Assembly: GCF_010365285.1 (NCBI RefSeq)
Contig: NZ_CP048286.1
Span: 4,656,501 to 4,720,500, forward strand
Length of the DNA: 64,000 nucleotides
Direction: 5' to 3'
Origin: Paenibacillus rhizovicinus
GTDB taxonomy: Bacteria > Bacillota > Bacilli > Paenibacillales > Paenibacillaceae
Both the position numbers and the translations under genes were made by a program. Positions 61,276-64,000 of this stretch are shown here, piece after piece. Numbering within the stretch: position 1 is the stretch's first letter; each line of letters begins with the position of its first letter. The notes beneath the pieces were generated by a model. That model was given only the letters and a program-made list of their open reading frames with translations. It was not told the DNA's origin and did no database searches.

Positions 61276-61295
61276 GGAAATGGGCAATCGAAGAA

Positions 61296-61338
61296 GGGGA
61301 TGGATGCACGCTTTCGGCGTGCTTCCATCCCCGCTTTT
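61296..61338 (+). terminator. Rho-independent terminator after the murF copy
   Basis: Stem GGGGATGGATGCACGC/GGCGTGCTTCCATCCCC around TTTC, then GCTTTTG. Confidence 0.85.
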
Positions 61339-61346
61339 GTTTAAGG

Positions 61347-61529
61347 CTATTGCGACTTGGCCTGACGAAGCGCTTTGCGCTTCTTGTAGGCGCTGACGTT
61401 CATCCAAACGCCGACGAGCAGGAGCGCGACGCCAAGCACGTAGTTCACGAACAAAATATCGACGATTCCGTATCCGATAAAGAAGATGCTGACGACGACA
61501 AGCAAACGCGGACTCACTTTACGATACAC
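61347..61529 (-). CDS. Small two-span membrane protein
   Basis: A 60-residue protein with two hydrophobic spans (LLVVVSIFFIGYGIVDILFV and YVLGVALLLVGVWMNVS) and a lysine/arginine-rich tail (YKKRKALRQAKSQ). The reverse of GCGATGAAGCGAGGTG gives CGAGGTGTATCG-like spacing for a ribosome site in front of the ATG at 61529. Unknown function; it reads convergent to the murF terminator. Confidence 0.6.
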   Translation of the reverse strand: MYRKVSPRLLVVVSIFFIGYGIVDILFVNYVLGVALLLVGVWMNVSAYKKRKALRQAKSQ

Positions 61530-61652
61530 CTCGCTTCATCGCTGGGATAGCTGTTGCAAGAAGTATAGCCTAATCGGCGGCTGCTGACTAGAGGGAATGG
61601 GATGTCAATGTCATGTAAATTGACATAAGGCCCATAACCAGAACCCCGCCCG

Positions 61653-62510
61653 CTACATCCGGTTCAGCTTGCGATACAGCAGCGGTGTCGTTCCTGTCAG
61701 CTTCTTGAACATGCGGTCGAAATGCCCCGCGCTTTCGAAGCCCGTCCGCTCGGCGACGGCGATGATCTTGAGGTCCGTCTCCCGAAGCAGCCGCTGCGCC
61801 TCGCGCACGCGGGTCAGGTTGACGTACTCGATCAGCGTGAACCCGGTCACCGCCTTGAAGGAGCGGCTCAAGTAATACGGGCTGACGAAGAACCGCTTTG
61901 CCAGATCGGGCAGCGTGAGCTTCGTTTCGTAGCTGCCGCCGATGAACGCGGCGATCTCGGTGATTTTCTGATGCAGCGAATTTTGCTGTTCGGGCGATTC
62001 CGGCCGCTCGTCCACGGGATGCCGCGCGGCGAACAGCAGCAGCTCCGTGAGCAGCAAGCGCAGGTACACTTCATGGCCGGGACGCTGCTGGGCAGCTTCC
62101 GCGATCATTTTGCCAAGCAGCTGTTCCGCGAAGACGCGTTCTTGGGAGCTCAGCTTATACAAGCAGGCCTGCTGCGAGAAAGGCGCCAGCAGCAGCGGGT
62201 CGTGCAGCGGATGGCCTGTCCCGAGGAAGCCGTCGCTGAAATTAATGACGATCCGCTCATGCTCCGGGGAACCGATTTCGGAGGAATTGTGGACGACGCC
62301 TTTGTTGACGAGAACGAGATCGCCCGCCGTCAGGGACACGGTCCGCCGATCGATGAAATGCACTCGCTCGCCCGACAGCAAATAATAGATTTCGTACGTA
62401 TGGTGAATATGGTTCATCCGCCCGAACGGCTTCGTCCGACGCACCTGTTGGATGTAGAAATCGCCTTCTTCGTCGCCGAATGTGAAAGGCTGGTCCGGCT
62501 GCAGCTTCAT
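61653..62510 (-). CDS. AraC family transcriptional regulator
   Basis: A 285-residue regulator with a cupin sensor half (MNHIHHTYEIYYLLSGERVH, LVLVNKGVVHNSS) and a C-terminal AraC domain (LPDLAKRFFVSPYYLSRSFK, IAVAERTGFESAGHFDRMFK). AGGAACGGACC lies before the ATG at 62510. It is divergent from uxaC, so control of uronate use is plausible. A short palindrome TATTTT-AGCGC-AAAATA at 62580-62596 lies in the gap. Confidence 0.9.
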   Translation of the reverse strand: MKLQPDQPFTFGDEEGDFYIQQVRRTKPFGRMNHIHHTYEIYYLLSGERVHFIDRRTVSLTAGDLVLVNKGVVHNSSEIGSPEHERIVINFSDGFLGTGHPLHDPLLLAPFSQQACLYKLSSQERVFAEQLLGKMIAEAAQQRPGHEVYLRLLLTELLLFAARHPVDERPESPEQQNSLHQKITEIAAFIGGSYETKLTLPDLAKRFFVSPYYLSRSFKAVTGFTLIEYVNLTRVREAQRLLRETDLKIIAVAERTGFESAGHFDRMFKKLTGTTPLLYRKLNRM

Positions 62511-62701
62511 GGTCCGTTCCTCCGTTCGCCGATGGATTCGGGGTCGTCTTAATTGCTGGATAACCTCGCGATATAGCCCTATTTTAGCGCAAAATAAGTG
62601 AAGACGGAACGGATTTCGGCAAGAAAGGCCGCGATTCCGCGCAAATGTTGCGTTATGCTGGGGAGGTATACTCTAAGGCAAAGGACGGTGTCTGTTCTAT
62701 T

Positions 62702-64000
62702 ATGAAAGCGTTTATGAATGACGATTTTATGCTGCATAACGAGACTGCCAAACGGTTGTACCGCGAGTACGCGGCCGATATGCCGATCATTGATTATCAC
62801 TGCCATCTGAGCCAGCAGGAGATTTACGAGAACCGAACCTACGCGAACCTGACGGAAGTCTGGCTGTACGGCGACCATTATAAATGGCGGGCGATGCGCG
62901 CGAACGGCATCGAAGAGAAGTACATCACCGGCGGGGAAGGCGTCAGCGACTACGACCGGTTCCTGGCATATGCGCGCACCGTGCCGATGACGATCGGCAA
63001 TCCGCTATACCACTGGTCGCATCTGGAGCTGCGGCGGCTGTTCGGCATCGAGGAGCTGATCAACGAGCAGAACGCGCCGGTCATCTGGGAGAAAGCGAAC
63101 GCCAAGCTGCAAGGCGGCGGCTTCGCCGTTCAAGACTTCATCCGCGGCGCGGGCGTGGAAGTCGTGTGCACGACGGACGATCCCGCGGATTCGCTGGAGC
63201 ATCATCAGCTGCTCGCGGCGCAGGAGTCGCAGCTCGGCTTCCGCGTGCTGCCTTCCTTCCGCCCGGACAAGGCGCTTGAAATCAACCGCCCCGCGTATCT
63301 GGGCTACCTGGAGAAGCTAGGCGAGTCGGCGGGACGCAAGCTGGCGAGCTACGATGATTTGCTGCATGCGCTGGATGCGCGGGCGAGATTCTTCCATGCC
63401 GTCGGGGGGCGGGTATCCGACCACGCGCTGGATTACGTGCCTTGGGCCGAGACGACGCACGAGGAAGCGGCGCTTATCTATGAGAAGGCGCTGCTCGGCG
63501 AAGGCGTGACGCTGGAAGAAGAGAAGAAATACAAGACGTACACGCTGCTGTTCCTCGGACGGCTCTACGCGGAGCTGGGCTGGTCGATGCAGTACCATAT
63601 CAATGCGCACCGAAGCAATAATGCGCGCCGTTTGGCCTCGCTCGGGGTAGATACCGGTTTCGATTCCATCGGCGACAGTCCGGTGGCCGTGCCGCTCGTG
63701 CGGCTGTTGGACCGGCTGGATGCGGACGACCAGCTGCCGCGGACGATCGTCTATTCGCTCAATCCGACGGATAACGATGTGCTCGCGGCGCTGATCGGCA
63801 GCTTCCAAGGCGGGGGCATTCCGGGCAAAATCCAACTCGGCGCCGCATGGTGGTTCAACGATACGAAGGACGGCATGCTGGCGCAGCTGAAATCGCTGGG
63901 CAACATGGGTCTGCTGCCTCGTTTCGTCGGCATGCTGACGGATTCCCGCAGCTTCCTGTCGTACACGCGGCATGAATATTTCCGCCGCATCTTCTGCAAT
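62702..64000 (+). CDS. uxaC: Glucuronate isomerase (C-terminus outside window)
   Basis: UxaC converts D-glucuronate to D-fructuronate and galacturonate to tagaturonate. The first 433 residues are in the window; full length is about 465. Family features are the IIDYHCHLSQQEIYE metal site near the N-terminus, GDHYKWRAMRANG, VVCTTDDPADSLEHH, and YHINAHRSNNARR with VGMLTDSRSFLSY toward the C-terminus. The ATG at 62702 has AAAGGA upstream at some distance; ATG 62714 is an alternative. It faces an AraC regulator and may start a uronate operon that continues to the right. Confidence 0.93.
   Translation, partial: MKAFMNDDFMLHNETAKRLYREYAADMPIIDYHCHLSQQEIYENRTYANLTEVWLYGDHYKWRAMRANGIEEKYITGGEGVSDYDRFLAYARTVPMTIGNPLYHWSHLELRRLFGIEELINEQNAPVIWEKANAKLQGGGFAVQDFIRGAGVEVVCTTDDPADSLEHHQLLAAQESQLGFRVLPSFRPDKALEINRPAYLGYLEKLGESAGRKLASYDDLLHALDARARFFHAVGGRVSDHALDYVPWAETTHEEAALIYEKALLGEGVTLEEEKKYKTYTLLFLGRLYAELGWSMQYHINAHRSNNARRLASLGVDTGFDSIGDSPVAVPLVRLLDRLDADDQLPRTIVYSLNPTDNDVLAALIGSFQGGGIPGKIQLGAAWWFNDTKDGMLAQLKSLGNMGLLPRFVGMLTDSRSFLSYTRHEYFRRIFCN

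Overview
The window looks like chromosome of a spore-forming, fairly GC-rich member of the Bacillota, most likely Paenibacillaceae (Paenibacillus or a close relative). The grounds are an H-type small acid-soluble spore protein, T-box leaders, a CIRCE-controlled groESL, strong GGAGG ribosome sites, twin-arginine and FecCD genes of Bacillus type, and a gene order recalling the B. subtilis ydi-groE region. Genus assignment is inference.

Layout. 1-520: start of a sugar-type solute-binding protein. 0.6-4.5 kb: bacterial end-joining genes (split LigD polymerase and ligase, Ku) next to spore genes. 5.2-10.4 kb: a YitT membrane protein, then thiL-tsaE-tsaB-rimI-tsaD, tightly coupled. 10.7-13.5 kb: a sugar-acid island (DgoD-like dehydratase, SDR, UlaG-like hydrolase). 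13.9-17.8 kb: a divergent protein kinase, tandem leucine T-boxes controlling leuA, and a HIT protein. 17.8-18.3 kb: a gene-free stretch with a cluster of DnaA boxes. 18.3-21.4 kb: an AraC regulator, an AraC remnant and an AT-rich cassette of two exported proteins flanked by related repeats. 21.4-27.5 kb: ABC-F ATPase, 5-formyl-THF cyclo-ligase, molybdenum cofactor genes, tatA and tatC. 27.6-31.7 kb: Fur-boxed siderophore uptake genes. 31.75-33.0 kb: five copies of a ~190 bp non-coding repeat. 33.1-35.2 kb: groES-groEL. 35.4-38.3 kb: arsenic operon arsR-arsI-arsB-arsC with two identical operator palindromes.

38.5-42.4 kb holds mostly unrecognised genes: a DUF2294-like protein, a six-to-seven-helix membrane protein with a coupled micro-ORF, two small cytosolic proteins and a histidine kinase with a degenerate GGDEF domain. 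42.8-44.4 kb: a copper-amine-oxidase-N-type exported protein and a second ATP-dependent DNA ligase. 44.6-49.1 kb: two Gfo/Idh/MocA dehydrogenases and two TIM-barrel isomerases, probably for a polyol or sugar. 49.2-54.2 kb: lipoprotein, GNAT, two unknown membrane proteins, esterase-like hydrolase, VOC protein and phosphodiester glycosidase. 54.4-57 kb: an AraC regulator divergent from a sulfatase. 57-61.5 kb: a frameshifted gene, a transglutaminase-like protein, a lipoprotein, a phytanoyl-CoA-dioxygenase-like enzyme, a second-site murF and a small membrane protein. 61.6-64 kb: an AraC regulator divergent from uxaC (glucuronate isomerase), cut by the window end.

The housekeeping backbone (thiL to groEL) keeps an ancestral Bacilli order but is opened by several accessory islands, mainly for carbohydrate and metal handling. 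No tRNA, rRNA, CRISPR array, prophage or intact transposon was recognised. The most unusual items are the DnaA-box cluster, the 190 bp repeat array beside groESL, the tandem leucine T-boxes, and the unrecognised signalling neighbourhood at 39-42.4 kb.
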